Positions 52,303-64,000 of a stretch of DNA of 64,000 nt are shown here, one piece after another. Position 1 is the stretch's first letter. Each line of letters starts with the position of its first letter. Source of the stretch: DASUPK01 sp963744105 (GTDB taxonomy: Bacteria > Actinomycetota > Thermoleophilia > Solirubrobacterales > 70-9); the NCBI GenBank assembly GCA_963744105.1, contig CAVUSJ010000005.1, forward strand, positions 152,444-216,443, in the 5' to 3' direction. Both the position numbers and the translations under genes were made by a program. Below the pieces are notes generated by a model. It was not told where the DNA came from. It saw only the letters and a list, made by a program, of their open reading frames with translations, and did no database searches.

Positions 52303-52795
52303 CTCGCGCATACTCTGCGCATGGCAGTTGTCGGCGCCGAAGAGCGGCCGACACCAGAGAGCCGCCCTCCCGCCGGGCTTCACCGCCTTAATCGAGCGCC
52401 CGTCACGTCCGCCCACGAGTGGGTTACTAACTGGCTCTAGATAGCTGGTCTCGGGTGGCGCCGGATCTTCCGCACTGCCCCGCAGATCGATGCGGCATCC
52501 CGCCTCCGTGTCAGCCTCGATGACGACCCTGCGCTGGTCCAGCTCGAGACCCTGCCCGGACGCGACTTCTACGACTCCCGACCGGCGACGACCCTCCGTG
52601 GCGCTGGTCGATCGCCTCACGACCGAGCGGGCGGCCCTTCCGTTAGAGCTGCAATGTGAGATAGCTGCTTTGCATGGAAAGCAGCGGTCTGGCCCGGGAG
52701 CCTCTGGTCTAGGAGACTTGCTTCTCGCGCGAGCGGGAGCACGTTGGTGGCGGCGCGCTCCCGCTCGCTGCACCTAGTCGGGCTGCGACTCCACG
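52303..52795. other. Intergenic gap with H2 repeat (locus C)
   Basis: About 490 bp between convergent genes. It holds H2 at 52664-52685. Frames such as RRVVIEADTEAGCRIDLRG on the minus strand and DAASRLRVSLDDDPALVQLE on the plus strand look weakly protein-like but match nothing I know and overlap each other, so I do not call a gene; a decayed gene is possible. Confidence 0.4.
52664..52685 (+). repeat. Two-hairpin repeat, locus C (H2 only)
   Basis: Arms GCTGCTTT / AAAGCAGC (8 bp, perfect), loop GCATGG, then GGTC, the same spacer style as between H1 and H2 elsewhere. No H1 copy adjoins it. Confidence 0.8.
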
Positions 52796-53104
52796 CTAGC
52801 CAGCGGCCATTGCCGCCTGGGCCTCAGCCAGCTTCGCCCGCAACGTGGTCAGACCCTCCTTGAACTCGAGCAAGGGCCGCACCTCCCAGGTGACCATTCC
52901 AAACAGCGGGTAATCGGCCATCAGGTCGAGGGCCTCGCCATGGGAATCGGCGTTCGCGATGCTGAAGCCGCCGCCCTCGAGGTATCCGTAGGTGCAGTCG
53001 AAGGTGCCGTCCTCATTCTTTCCCTCGAGCCATTCGATCGCGCTGTCGAGCTGTTCGGGCGTTGGAGGCATCGGACCGGGTGTGGCGCTGATGAAGTACT
53101 TCAT
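52796..53104 (-). CDS. YciI/muconolactone-isomerase-like small protein
   Basis: 102 residues from ATG 53104 (GGAG at about -8). MKYFISATPGPMPPTPEQLDSAIEWLEGKNEDG, YLEGGGFSIANADSHGEALDLMADYPLFGMVTWEVRPLLEF: ferredoxin-like alpha/beta barrel monomer similar to YciI, DUF3303 or muconolactone-isomerase families that dimerise and bind small molecules. Reaction unknown. Confidence 0.7.
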   Translation of the reverse strand: MKYFISATPGPMPPTPEQLDSAIEWLEGKNEDGTFDCTYGYLEGGGFSIANADSHGEALDLMADYPLFGMVTWEVRPLLEFKEGLTTLRAKLAEAQAAMAAG

Positions 53105-53230
53105 CTCACTCCTCCGTTTCTTAAGTCCCCCACTGGCGAGTATTCCACCCTGTCCGCACTGGCCAGGTTCCGATCCCGTGAATGCCTGATGTTTCGAGGC
53201 CGATCCCAAAGCCGACAGAGCGAGCGCATC

Positions 53231-53275
53231 CCCCTTTGGACGAGAAGCAGCAGTCCTGCTTTGCATGGAAAGCAG
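53231..53275 (+). repeat. Two-hairpin repeat, locus D (H1 degenerate + H2)
   Basis: H1 with degraded left arm (CCCCTTT) but intact loop GGACGA and right arm GAAGCAG (53231-53252). Spacer CAGTC. H2 at 53256-53275: arms CTGCTTT / AAAGCAG, loop GCATGG, perfect 7-bp stem. Between divergent YciI-like and SnoaL genes. Confidence 0.8.
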
Positions 53276-53302
53276 CGGCGTCGGGCGAGATACTGGAGGG
53301 GT

Positions 53303-53704
53303 ATGTCGGAGGAGAACGTCGAGACGATTCGCCGAGGCATCGATGCCTACAACCGAGGCGACAAGGCGGCCTGGCTCGACGCCTACGATGCCGACGTCGT
53401 GATGATTCCCGCCCGGGAGTGGCCAGAGAGCTCGCCGACTCGCGGCAGGGAAGCACTCTGGGATTTCTATATGGAAGCGTTGGCGACCTGGGAGACGGCG
53501 GCGATTCCTGAGTTGGGCGAGGTGATCGACTCCGAGGATCGGGTCGTGGGCAACTCTCGCTACGTGGGCCGGGGCAAGACGAGCGGCGCGCCCTTCGACT
53601 TCAACTACTGGTTCGTAGCCACCTTCCGCAACGGGAGGCAGTCCCGGGTCGAGTGGTTCTCCGACCGGGAGCAGGCTCTCGAAGCCGCCGGCCTGTCGGA
53701 GTAG
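53303..53704 (+). CDS. SnoaL-like domain protein
   Basis: 133 residues from ATG 53303 (GGAGGGGT upstream). MSEENVETIRRGIDAYNRGD, ADVVMIPAREWPESSPTRGREALWDFYMEALATW, DREQALEAAGLSE. Its first 20 bases match the 44-45 kb tandem copies. Like copy 3 there, its stop codon merges into a following H1 hairpin (53703). Confidence 0.75.
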   Translation: MSEENVETIRRGIDAYNRGDKAAWLDAYDADVVMIPAREWPESSPTRGREALWDFYMEALATWETAAIPELGEVIDSEDRVVGNSRYVGRGKTSGAPFDFNYWFVATFRNGRQSRVEWFSDREQALEAAGLSE

Positions 53705-53744
53705 TGCTTTGGACGAGAAGCGCTAGTCGCTTTGCATGGCCGCT
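53703..53744 (+). repeat. Two-hairpin repeat, locus E (H1 + degenerate H2)
   Basis: H1 at 53703-53724: arms AGTGCTTT / GAAGCGCT with loop GGACGA; changed arm bases still pair (A-T new pair, T.G wobble). Spacer AGTC. H2 at about 53729-53744 keeps CGCTTT and loop GCATGG but loses its right arm. Preceded by GTAG, as in locus A. Confidence 0.75.
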
Positions 53745-53762
53745 TAACTGCGCCGAATCCGG

Positions 53763-54635
53763 TCAGCGTCGGCTATTCAGCCACTCGACTTTCTCGGGAT
53801 CGTGGTGGTCGAAGAAGAGCGTCTCCCCGGTGTCGAGCTCGGCGATCCGCTCCATCTCCTCGTTGGTGAGCTCGAAGTCGAAGACATCGATGTTCTGGCG
53901 CATCCGCTCGGCCCGGACTGATTTTGCGACCACGACCACGCCTCGCTGAACGAGCCAGCGTAGGACTACCTGAGCGACCGACTTGTCATGTGCGGAGCCG
54001 ATCTCGGTGAGAGTGGGATTTGAGAACAGGTCGTTCTTGCCTTCAGCGAAGGGACCCCAGGCCTCCATCTGCACACCCTTCTCCTGCATCAGCTCCTGGT
54101 AGTTGGCGCGCTGGAAGAACGGATGAGTCTCGACCTGGTTGACGGCCGGCGTGATCTCGTTGTGGTCGATCAGGTCCACGAGCCGGTCGGGATAGAAGTT
54201 CGATACGCCGATCGCCTTCGCCGATCCTGCTTCGTGGAGCTTCTCCATCGTCCGCCAGCAGCCGTAGTAGTCGCCGAGCGGCTGGTGGATCAAGTAGAGG
54301 TCGATGTAGTCCAGGTTGAGGCGCTTGAGTGAGGCCGCGAATCCGCGCTTGGCCGCTTCCTCACCAGGCCCATCCGGGATGAAGAGCTTGGTGGTGACGA
54401 AGAGCTCTTCGCGGGCGATCCCGCTGGCGGCGATGGCACGGCCGACGGATTCCTCGTTGCCGTACGAGGCCGCGGTGTCGATGAGGCGGTATCCGGCCGT
54501 CAACGCATCGGTGACCGCTTGTTCCGTGTCCTCAGCCGGGATCTGGTAGACGCCGAACCCGGCTGCCGGCATCTCCACCCCGCTGTTGAGGCGGATCTGG
54601 GGAACAGTCGCCGGTGCGGCAGGCGTTTCGCTCAT
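53763..54635 (-). CDS. Aldo/keto reductase
   Basis: 290 residues. LIDTAASYGNEESVG holds the Asp and Tyr, FVTTKLF the Lys and LYLIHQPLG the His of the AKR tetrad; the C-terminal KSVRAERMRQNIDVFDFELTNEEMERIAELD binds NADPH. Full-length. Typically reduces aldehydes or ketones with NADPH, including 2,5-diketogluconate and methylglyoxal. Convergent with the SnoaL gene. Confidence 0.93.
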   Translation of the reverse strand: MSETPAAPATVPQIRLNSGVEMPAAGFGVYQIPAEDTEQAVTDALTAGYRLIDTAASYGNEESVGRAIAASGIAREELFVTTKLFIPDGPGEEAAKRGFAASLKRLNLDYIDLYLIHQPLGDYYGCWRTMEKLHEAGSAKAIGVSNFYPDRLVDLIDHNEITPAVNQVETHPFFQRANYQELMQEKGVQMEAWGPFAEGKNDLFSNPTLTEIGSAHDKSVAQVVLRWLVQRGVVVVAKSVRAERMRQNIDVFDFELTNEEMERIAELDTGETLFFDHHDPEKVEWLNSRR

Positions 54636-54694
54636 AACTCAACGCTACCTCTGCCCGGTTTCAGCGCACAGCAACCAGGCTGAGCGACAGTAGT

Positions 54695-54764
54695 GCCTTG
54701 GACGAAAAACAGCGGTCCTGCTTTGCATGGAAAGCGGTGTTCTTTGCGCCTTGCGCAAAGAAGG
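54695..54764 (+). repeat. Two-hairpin repeat, locus F (H1 degenerate + H2) and extra hairpin
   Basis: H1 at 54695-54715: loop GGACGA, arms decayed (GTGCCTT / AAAACAGC), preceded by GTAG. Spacer GGTC. H2 at 54720-54739: CTGCTTT / AAAGCGG, loop GCATGG (one G.T pair). Right after it, 54742-54764, a perfect 10-bp stem TTCTTTGCGC / GCGCAAAGAA with loop CTT. Confidence 0.8.
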
Positions 54765-54872
54765 AGCCCGAGGCCATCTGCCGAGAGCGCCGTCTGCCCC
54801 TGGATTCCACGCTTCCCCGCGTGCGCGTGCCATCAGGGCCTGCCGAGTCCAACCCCGGCCGTGCGGGGTCCG

Positions 54873-55964
54873 CTAAGCGCTCGGGGACGAAACCTCTCCC
54901 CTTGGCGGCCTTTGCTCGTCGCCCGGGGAGGCCGCCGTGGGCGCAGCGGCCTGAAGCATTTCGCCGAGCTGCTCCTCCGGCAATCCCAGAGGCAACACCA
55001 CGTCGATCGAGTCCGCCCCCGCCTCGAGCCAGGCGCGGACCGCGTCCGGCGCACCGTCGTAGGTGCCCATCACGGTCACCTCGCGGGCCAGCTCCTCCGC
55101 CGCAGGGGGCAGTTGCGGTGGCCCGCCGTCCCCGTTGGCGGCGAGCAGGGCATCGGCCCCGTCGGCGAACCCGAAGTGATCCCGGAGCATCCGCGGATAG
55201 AGGGGGCCCATGCGTGTGAGGTAGGCGAGCAGCCAGCCGGCGGCGATCTGCCTGGAGGTCGCCTCGTCTTCGCCGATCGCGAGCGGGACGCTGGCGGCCA
55301 ACCCGGTTCTAACCGGGACGTCAGCACGCGCCTCGCCTTCGGCGAGCAGGGCTCGGCCGTCCCGCAGTCGCGAGCGGGCCCAGAGGAACGGCAGCCATTC
55401 GTCCGCGAGCTCACCGGCCAGGCGGACCGAAGCCGGGGCGAGTGCGGCGAGGAGGATCGGCACCGGGTCTTCAGGCGGCGCGCCCAGGCGCAACGGTCTG
55501 ACTCCCTCTCGGTCGAGTGGGAGCCGAGCGCCGTCAAGCAACGCTCTGACGGCGACCAGAGTGGTTCGCATCCGCTCGACCGGTCGCTGCCAGGTGAGTC
55601 CGTGGAGGCCCTCGACCAGCGGCGGGCTGCTCGCACCGAGGCCGAGGGCGAAGCGGCCCCCGGACGCGCGCTGGAGACCGGCTGCGGCCATCGCGATCGC
55701 CGCCGGAGTGCGGCTCCAGACCGGGAGCACGCCTGTGTTGAGCCCGATTCGCGAGGTCAGTCCGGCGATCTGCGTGAGCACCACGACTGCGTCGTTGGTC
55801 CACCCCTCGGCGGTGCCAAAGCGGGCGTAGCCAAGCTCCTCAGCGCGCACCGCGAGCCGAATCGTCGCCTCGGCGTCGGTCTGGAATGGCGTCACACCGG
55901 CCCCGACCCTCGAAGCCCCATCCGACGACGGGCCGCTCGTATGGGTCATGTCGGGCTGGGTCAT
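54873..55964 (-). CDS. LLM-class (F420/FMN-dependent) oxidoreductase
   Basis: 363 residues. GAGVTPFQTDAEATIRLAVRAEELGYARFGTAEGW, NTGVLPVWSRTPAAIAMAAAGLQ, GRFALGLGASSPPLVEG and the C-terminal RAWLEAGADSIDVVLPLGLPEEQL are luciferase-like (bacterial-luciferase fold) signatures. Actinobacterial members often use F420. Substrate unknown. 237 bp of locus F separate it from the aldo/keto reductase. Confidence 0.88.
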   Translation of the reverse strand: MTQPDMTHTSGPSSDGASRVGAGVTPFQTDAEATIRLAVRAEELGYARFGTAEGWTNDAVVVLTQIAGLTSRIGLNTGVLPVWSRTPAAIAMAAAGLQRASGGRFALGLGASSPPLVEGLHGLTWQRPVERMRTTLVAVRALLDGARLPLDREGVRPLRLGAPPEDPVPILLAALAPASVRLAGELADEWLPFLWARSRLRDGRALLAEGEARADVPVRTGLAASVPLAIGEDEATSRQIAAGWLLAYLTRMGPLYPRMLRDHFGFADGADALLAANGDGGPPQLPPAAEELAREVTVMGTYDGAPDAVRAWLEAGADSIDVVLPLGLPEEQLGEMLQAAAPTAASPGDEQRPPRGEVSSPSA

Positions 55965-56069
55965 CGTCAGGCTTACGCGGCCATGCGGAAGAGGGATCGG
56001 ACTAAGGGGGAGTCTGGCAGAGCTGGGCCGACGATCAGCGGGAGGTGGGACCGTACTCCCGCCGCGCTT

Positions 56070-56089
56070 CTGCTTTGCATGGAAAGCAG
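56070..56089 (+). repeat. Two-hairpin repeat, locus G (H2 only)
   Basis: Arms CTGCTTT / AAAGCAG, loop GCATGG, perfect. Followed by TAGTCC, again the RGTC-like spacer. Between the LLM oxidoreductase start and the secreted-protein end. Confidence 0.8.
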
Positions 56090-56127
56090 TAGTCCTGGCG
56101 CGGAGATTCCGCGACCGATGGACCGAC

Positions 56128-56919
56128 TCAGAGCTTCTTCTTCAGCTTCACCTTGACCGACTGAGTGCTCGGGTCGCCGCCGGTGGGCTTGTAGGTGACG
56201 GCGACGCTGAGCTTCACCTTGCCGGTCTCGTTCAGCTTTCGCTTCTTCTTCCCCTTGGCCTTGATCAGGAGCTGCGCCGGACCCGGAGTCACCGCCTTGC
56301 TGATCCGAGCCCCAGCGGCAGACGCGACCTTGGCGCCGTTCCCCGCGCCAGTCAGGTCGCCAGCGTTGGGCAGGGTCAGATTGAGCGTCGCCGTGCCCTT
56401 CTTCTTGTCTAAGGTCGTGGCGCCGACCGTGACCGTGTTGGCCGGCTCGAGCAGGGCCGAGATGTTCACCCGGTTCAACGAGGTCGGGCTGAACGTCCCG
56501 GCCTCCCCGTCGGCGAGGTTGCCGGGGCCTCTGGCGAGCAAGATGTCCCCGCTGGCGGCAGTAAACGTGCAGCCGGCTCCGCCGGTGTTCAGGCCGAGGA
56601 TGTCGCCGGGCTGAACCGAGATGCTCGTCGGGAACGTGTTGAGAAGGTTGGGGCTGATCGGCTTGGGACCATCGTGAGCGACGACGCGGTAGAGGTTCGG
56701 ATCGCCGACGAAACGGAAGACCTTCATCGTCAGCGTCTGCGACGACGTGCCGGTCGCGAGGTGACTCCAGGAGGTGATCGTGCCCGTCTCTGGGATGGTG
56801 TAGCTCGGGCCGGAGGTGACGGATGCCTGTAAGAGATCCACAGGTCCGCAGCTCCCGCTAGACGCGCCGACCTGCCCGATGGTCACTGATGCACTCGCCG
56901 GTGCCGCGCCGAGCGCCAC
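56128..56919 (-). CDS. Secreted protein with Lys-rich C-terminal domain
   Basis: 263 residues from GTG 56919, but the in-frame codons upstream read ISRARLIAISLLACATVALG, a full signal peptide, back to a TAG; no ATG/GTG/TTG lies between, only ATC/ATA. The mature part is beta-rich with two Cys (SGSCG, GAGCTF). The C-terminal block (NLTLPNAGDLTGAGNGAKV, KAVTPGPAQLLIKAKGKKKRKLNETGKVKLSV) is a motif frequent in Solirubrobacterales surface proteins. Confidence 0.65.
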   Translation of the reverse strand: MALGAAPASASVTIGQVGASSGSCGPVDLLQASVTSGPSYTIPETGTITSWSHLATGTSSQTLTMKVFRFVGDPNLYRVVAHDGPKPISPNLLNTFPTSISVQPGDILGLNTGGAGCTFTAASGDILLARGPGNLADGEAGTFSPTSLNRVNISALLEPANTVTVGATTLDKKKGTATLNLTLPNAGDLTGAGNGAKVASAAGARISKAVTPGPAQLLIKAKGKKKRKLNETGKVKLSVAVTYKPTGGDPSTQSVKVKLKKKL

Positions 56920-57036
56920 AGTGGCGCACGCAAGAAGACTGATCGCTATGAGTCGAGCCCTGCTGATGTCACGACCCTAACCGCTCAGACGCTCTCTGAC
57001 CACACCGTTCCTAGCGGACGATGAACTTCTTGGCGG

Positions 57037-57062
57037 TAGCTGCTTTGGACGAAAAGCGGCTA
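57037..57062 (+). repeat. Two-hairpin repeat, locus H (H1, 10-bp stem)
   Basis: Arms TAGCTGCTTT / AAAGCGGCTA, loop GGACGA. One T.G wobble sits exactly where locus A has T-A and locus B C-G. Preceded by GTAG overlap. Between divergent secreted-protein and HMG-CoA reductase 2 genes. Confidence 0.85.
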
Positions 57063-57121
57063 TCTGACGGCTGCGCACATCCGAGCGGCTGATCCACCTG
57101 TGGTGGCAAGCCCACGCCCCG

Positions 57122-58342
57122 ATGCCCCCCTGGCGCACTCGGGCCCTTGATGATGTAATTGGCTATCAAGCGTTCAGTCGGAGGCGACGCTCTATGCGCC
57201 AGATCCTCGGAGCCAACCCGGCGATGCGACGGGCCTGGCTCGCGCACAACACCGGGCACGCCCTGGAATCCGCGGCGGAGATGGCGTTCGCGCCCGAAGA
57301 CGCCCGCGGGAAGATCGAGAACCTCGTGGGGGCGACCCATATCCCCCTCGGCATAGGCGGACCCATCCGTGTCAAGGGACAGCACGCCGACGGGGAGTTC
57401 TTCGTGCCCTTCGCGACCACGGAGGGGACTCTCGTCACGACCTACCAGTACGGCATGCGGGCGATCACCGAGGCGGGTGGCGCCAATGCGTATGTGTTGG
57501 CGGACGCGCTCGACATCACTCCCTGCTTCGTGGTGAGGACGACGCGAGATGCGCTCGCCCTGGCGAGCTGGCTTGACGATCACTTGACCGAGCTCCAGGC
57601 TCTGGCCGCCGAGAGCACGGCCCACGGCCGTCTGGTCGAGATCCGCCCGCACGTGTTCGGCCGGCGCGTGTTTGCCCAGTTCGTGTTCAGCACGGGCGAT
57701 GCAATGGGCCTCAACATGGTCAATCTCGCGGTCGACCAGATCTGCCGGCATGTCGCTGAGGCGGTGCCGTCCGAGCGGTGGTACCTGCGCTGCAATTACT
57801 CGAGCGACAAGAAGCCCGCCGCCATCAACCTGTTCCGGCCCTATGGCAAGGAGGTGGCGATCGACCTGACCCTGCCCGCCAGCGTCGTCGAAGCGCACCT
57901 CGGCGTGTCGCCCCCGGATCTGGTCGAGTTCGCGGCCTCCGGTCGGCTAGGCACCATGCAGGCGGGCGCGCTCGGGGCGAACGCCCACTTCGCGAACGGC
58001 CTGGCCGCCATCTACATCGCGTGCGGCCAGGACGTCGCGCAGATCGTCAACGCGAGCATCGGCTTCCTGGACGTCGAGCTGGTTGGCGCGGCCGACCTCT
58101 ACGTAGCCGCCCGGCTGCCGAACCTGGTGGTCGGCACTGTCGGCGGTGGGAGCAGCCTCCCGACGCAGCGCGAGTGCCTGGCCCTGCTTGGCTGCGACGG
58201 TGAAGGCACGGCGCGGAAGTTCGCCGAGATCGTGGGGGCGACCCTCGTCGCCGGCGAGCTCGCAATCTGCGCGGCACTGGCCAATGATCGGTTCATCGAG
58301 GCCCATCGGCGGAACCGGCGCATCGCTGCCGTTGCCGGGTGA
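57122..58342 (+). CDS. HMG-CoA reductase, paralogue 2
   Basis: 406 residues from ATG 57122 (M25 at 57194 is an alternative). Catalytic set intact: E66 in ENLVG, K230/K231 in SDKKPAAIN, D304 in GQDVAQI, H395 near the end. Diverged from paralogue 1 by roughly half its residues; PLGIGGPIRVKG and PTQRECLALLGC are shared. Retained residues suggest an active enzyme; substrate preference or cofactor may differ. A small gap follows before the HEAT gene. Confidence 0.9.
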   Translation: MPPWRTRALDDVIGYQAFSRRRRSMRQILGANPAMRRAWLAHNTGHALESAAEMAFAPEDARGKIENLVGATHIPLGIGGPIRVKGQHADGEFFVPFATTEGTLVTTYQYGMRAITEAGGANAYVLADALDITPCFVVRTTRDALALASWLDDHLTELQALAAESTAHGRLVEIRPHVFGRRVFAQFVFSTGDAMGLNMVNLAVDQICRHVAEAVPSERWYLRCNYSSDKKPAAINLFRPYGKEVAIDLTLPASVVEAHLGVSPPDLVEFAASGRLGTMQAGALGANAHFANGLAAIYIACGQDVAQIVNASIGFLDVELVGAADLYVAARLPNLVVGTVGGGSSLPTQRECLALLGCDGEGTARKFAEIVGATLVAGELAICAALANDRFIEAHRRNRRIAAVAG

Positions 58343-58421
58343 CGCCCCCGAAGGCGGTCAAAACCCAAGTAGCTAAGTGGAGGGCTGTCCACGTTCCTTG
58401 GCTTGGAATTACCATGGCCGC

Positions 58422-58871
58422 GTGAGCGACTCTGTCCACCAGCGCCTTTGCACTCTGCTCGGGGAGGACCCTGTGCCGGAGGTCCGGACGGAGGCGGCGC
58501 GAGCGCTCGGAGTCACCGGGGAATCCAATGAGTCGGTTGAGCCGCTTGTCGCGGCGCTCGATGACTCGAGCGCCGAGGTGCGACGGTCGGCGACCCTCGC
58601 CCTTGGGCGCATTCCGGATCCCCGTGCCGTGGAGGCGCTCGTCACCGCCCTTGGCGAACGGCCTGAGCTCTGGCGCGAGGCATCGGCCGCGCTGGCGGCT
58701 GCCGCCGACCCCGACCTGCTGGACCGGCTCGTGCCGTTCCTTGACTCGGAGTCGAGCCACGTGCGCTCCGGCGCCATTCGCGCGATCGCCGCGGTCAGCA
58801 GCTCCACGCGGGCGGAGCCCCCCGTCTTCGAGTACACCGACGACGAGGGGCACCGGCACATCCTGTTCTGA
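58422..58871 (+). CDS. HEAT-repeat protein
   Basis: 149 residues from GTG 58422. Three or four HEAT-like repeats: DPVPEVRTEAARALGVTGES, DSSAEVRRSATLALGRIPDP, RPELWREASAALAAAADPD, ESSHVRSGAIRAIAAVSS. Ends FEYTDDEGHRHILF. Possibly a scaffold; in bacteria such repeats bind proteins or phycobilin-lyase-type substrates. First gene after the repeat-rich region. Confidence 0.75.
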   Translation: MSDSVHQRLCTLLGEDPVPEVRTEAARALGVTGESNESVEPLVAALDDSSAEVRRSATLALGRIPDPRAVEALVTALGERPELWREASAALAAAADPDLLDRLVPFLDSESSHVRSGAIRAIAAVSSSTRAEPPVFEYTDDEGHRHILF

Positions 58872-59542
58872 TCTAGCGCTCGAAGCCGCGCTCGCAGCCA
58901 ACCTAGGAGAGCTCGATGGGCGCCGCCTCGGAAGCCGGGTCGCTCGTCACGGTCATCACCCATCCCGCATCGTGGCGCCACCAACCAAGTTCGACCGGCC
59001 CGTCCTCCCAGCTGATCTGAAGCCGGGCCCACGACCCGGCACGCTGAGCGAGACCCTCGGCCTCGACGGTGGCGCGGCGGAGGTTCAGCCGCAGGCCCTC
59101 GCGCCTCGCCTTCGAGGCGGCCTCCTTCGCGGTCCAGATCAGGTTCGCCGCCAGGTCCCGGGCTTCACCGTTCTGGGCGCTGACCAGCTCGCGCTCGGCG
59201 GGGCGAAGCCACTCTCGGAGGAACGCCTCGCTACGAGGCTCGATCGCCTCGAGATCACATCCGAGTGCCGTGGTCCCATCCGCCACGGTCGCCAGCGCCC
59301 GCCCTGCGCGGTGGCTGAGCGAGAGAGCCAGGTCCGCCGGCGAATCATCGATCAGCGCCTCGGGTGCGCCCTCCTCAGCGGCGGCGATCATCACCGACTC
59401 AAGGGCCACCCCGCGCCATGCCGCCACTGCAGCCTTTCCGGTCCAGCGCCCGAGCCGCCAGTCGTCGCGACGCTTGGGGACTCGAAGCTCCGAGAGAACC
59501 TCGCCCTCCTGCTCGCTGAGCCAGCGATCGTGCCGAGGCACG

Positions 59543-64000
<4,458 letters not shown>

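Noticed and set aside
52279..52773. Minus-strand 164-codon ORF in the gap after HMG-CoA reductase 1
   Set aside because: Runs through the H2 repeat, shows no family, and overlaps other weak frames on the opposite strand.
45474..57062. Hairpins considered as a CRISPR array
   Set aside because: The copies are scattered one or two per gap, spacing is irregular, and no cas genes are near.
45474..57062. Hairpins considered as integron attC sites
   Set aside because: They are too short, lack the R/L core sites and GTTRRRY, and no IntI is present.
45474..57062. Hairpins considered as ordinary terminators
   Set aside because: They also occur between divergent genes (loci B, D and H), where neither flanking gene would end, and lack T-runs.
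57011..57898. 295-codon minus-strand ORF
   Set aside because: Antisense to HMG-CoA reductase 2, whose catalytic residues are intact; it also crosses an H1 hairpin.

Overview
The window is high-GC actinobacterial chromosome, most likely from the class Thermoleophilia (Solirubrobacterales-like). Grounds: the strongly GC-biased third codon positions; frequent GTG, TTG and even CTG starts; the order rpmA-rplU-rne/rng next to rod-shape genes; a PASTA kinase; an ECF41 (SigJ-type) sigma factor; and secreted proteins with the Lys/Ala-rich C-terminal style common in that group. The taxonomic call is inference from gene content, not from a marker-gene search.

Layout. (1) 1-1.2 kb: C-terminally open Vps62-like secreted/anchored protein. 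(2) 1.2-12.7 kb, all minus strand: mreB, PBP2, rodA, mreC, mreD, a second PBP2, a second rodA, rng/rne, rplU, rpmA. The elongasome PBP2-RodA pair is present twice, flanking mreCD. (3) 12.7-18.4 kb, minus strand: maf, ndk, a zinc-ribbon membrane protein, a tiny membrane protein, folC, valS. (4) 18.4-31.2 kb, mixed strands: Tat-exported amine oxidase, GroES-like protein, RodZ-like protein, then the tig / clpP / clpX proteostasis genes in canonical order but pulled apart by unrelated genes (an ECF41 sigma factor with its epimerase, M23 peptidase, cupin, DUF488, a broken SnoaL gene, a PucR remnant). (5) 31.2-43.0 kb: spermidine-synthase-like membrane fusion, CtaG, CorA, ATL, OsmC, PASTA kinase, P-II + AmtB, acyl-CoA ligase, and an hsp20-led four-gene stress operon.

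(6) 43.1-58.4 kb is an accessory region. It begins at the 3' half of a tRNA-His(GTG) gene abutting a truncated tyrosine integrase, the hallmark of an integrated element. It carries four complete SnoaL-like genes beyond the integrase remnant (three in tandem), a divergent GH65 phosphorylase / beta-phosphoglucomutase pair, a nucleotidyltransferase, an AKST-tailed basic protein, two divergent HMG-CoA reductase paralogues, an aldo/keto reductase and a flavin monooxygenase. Eight intergenic gaps between 45.4 and 57.1 kb hold copies of a two-hairpin repeat (H1 with invariant loop GGACGA; H2 with loop GCATGG). H1 stems show compensatory change. I saw none of these in the first 43 kb. This is the most unusual signal in the window.

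(7) 58.4-64 kb: HEAT-repeat protein, Sfp-type phosphopantetheinyl transferase, and a giant single-chain acyl-CoA carboxylase (biotin carboxylase - BCCP - central region - carboxyltransferase, the domain order of eukaryotic ACC) that runs off the right edge and shows a one-base frameshift in a G-run within the biotin carboxylase part.
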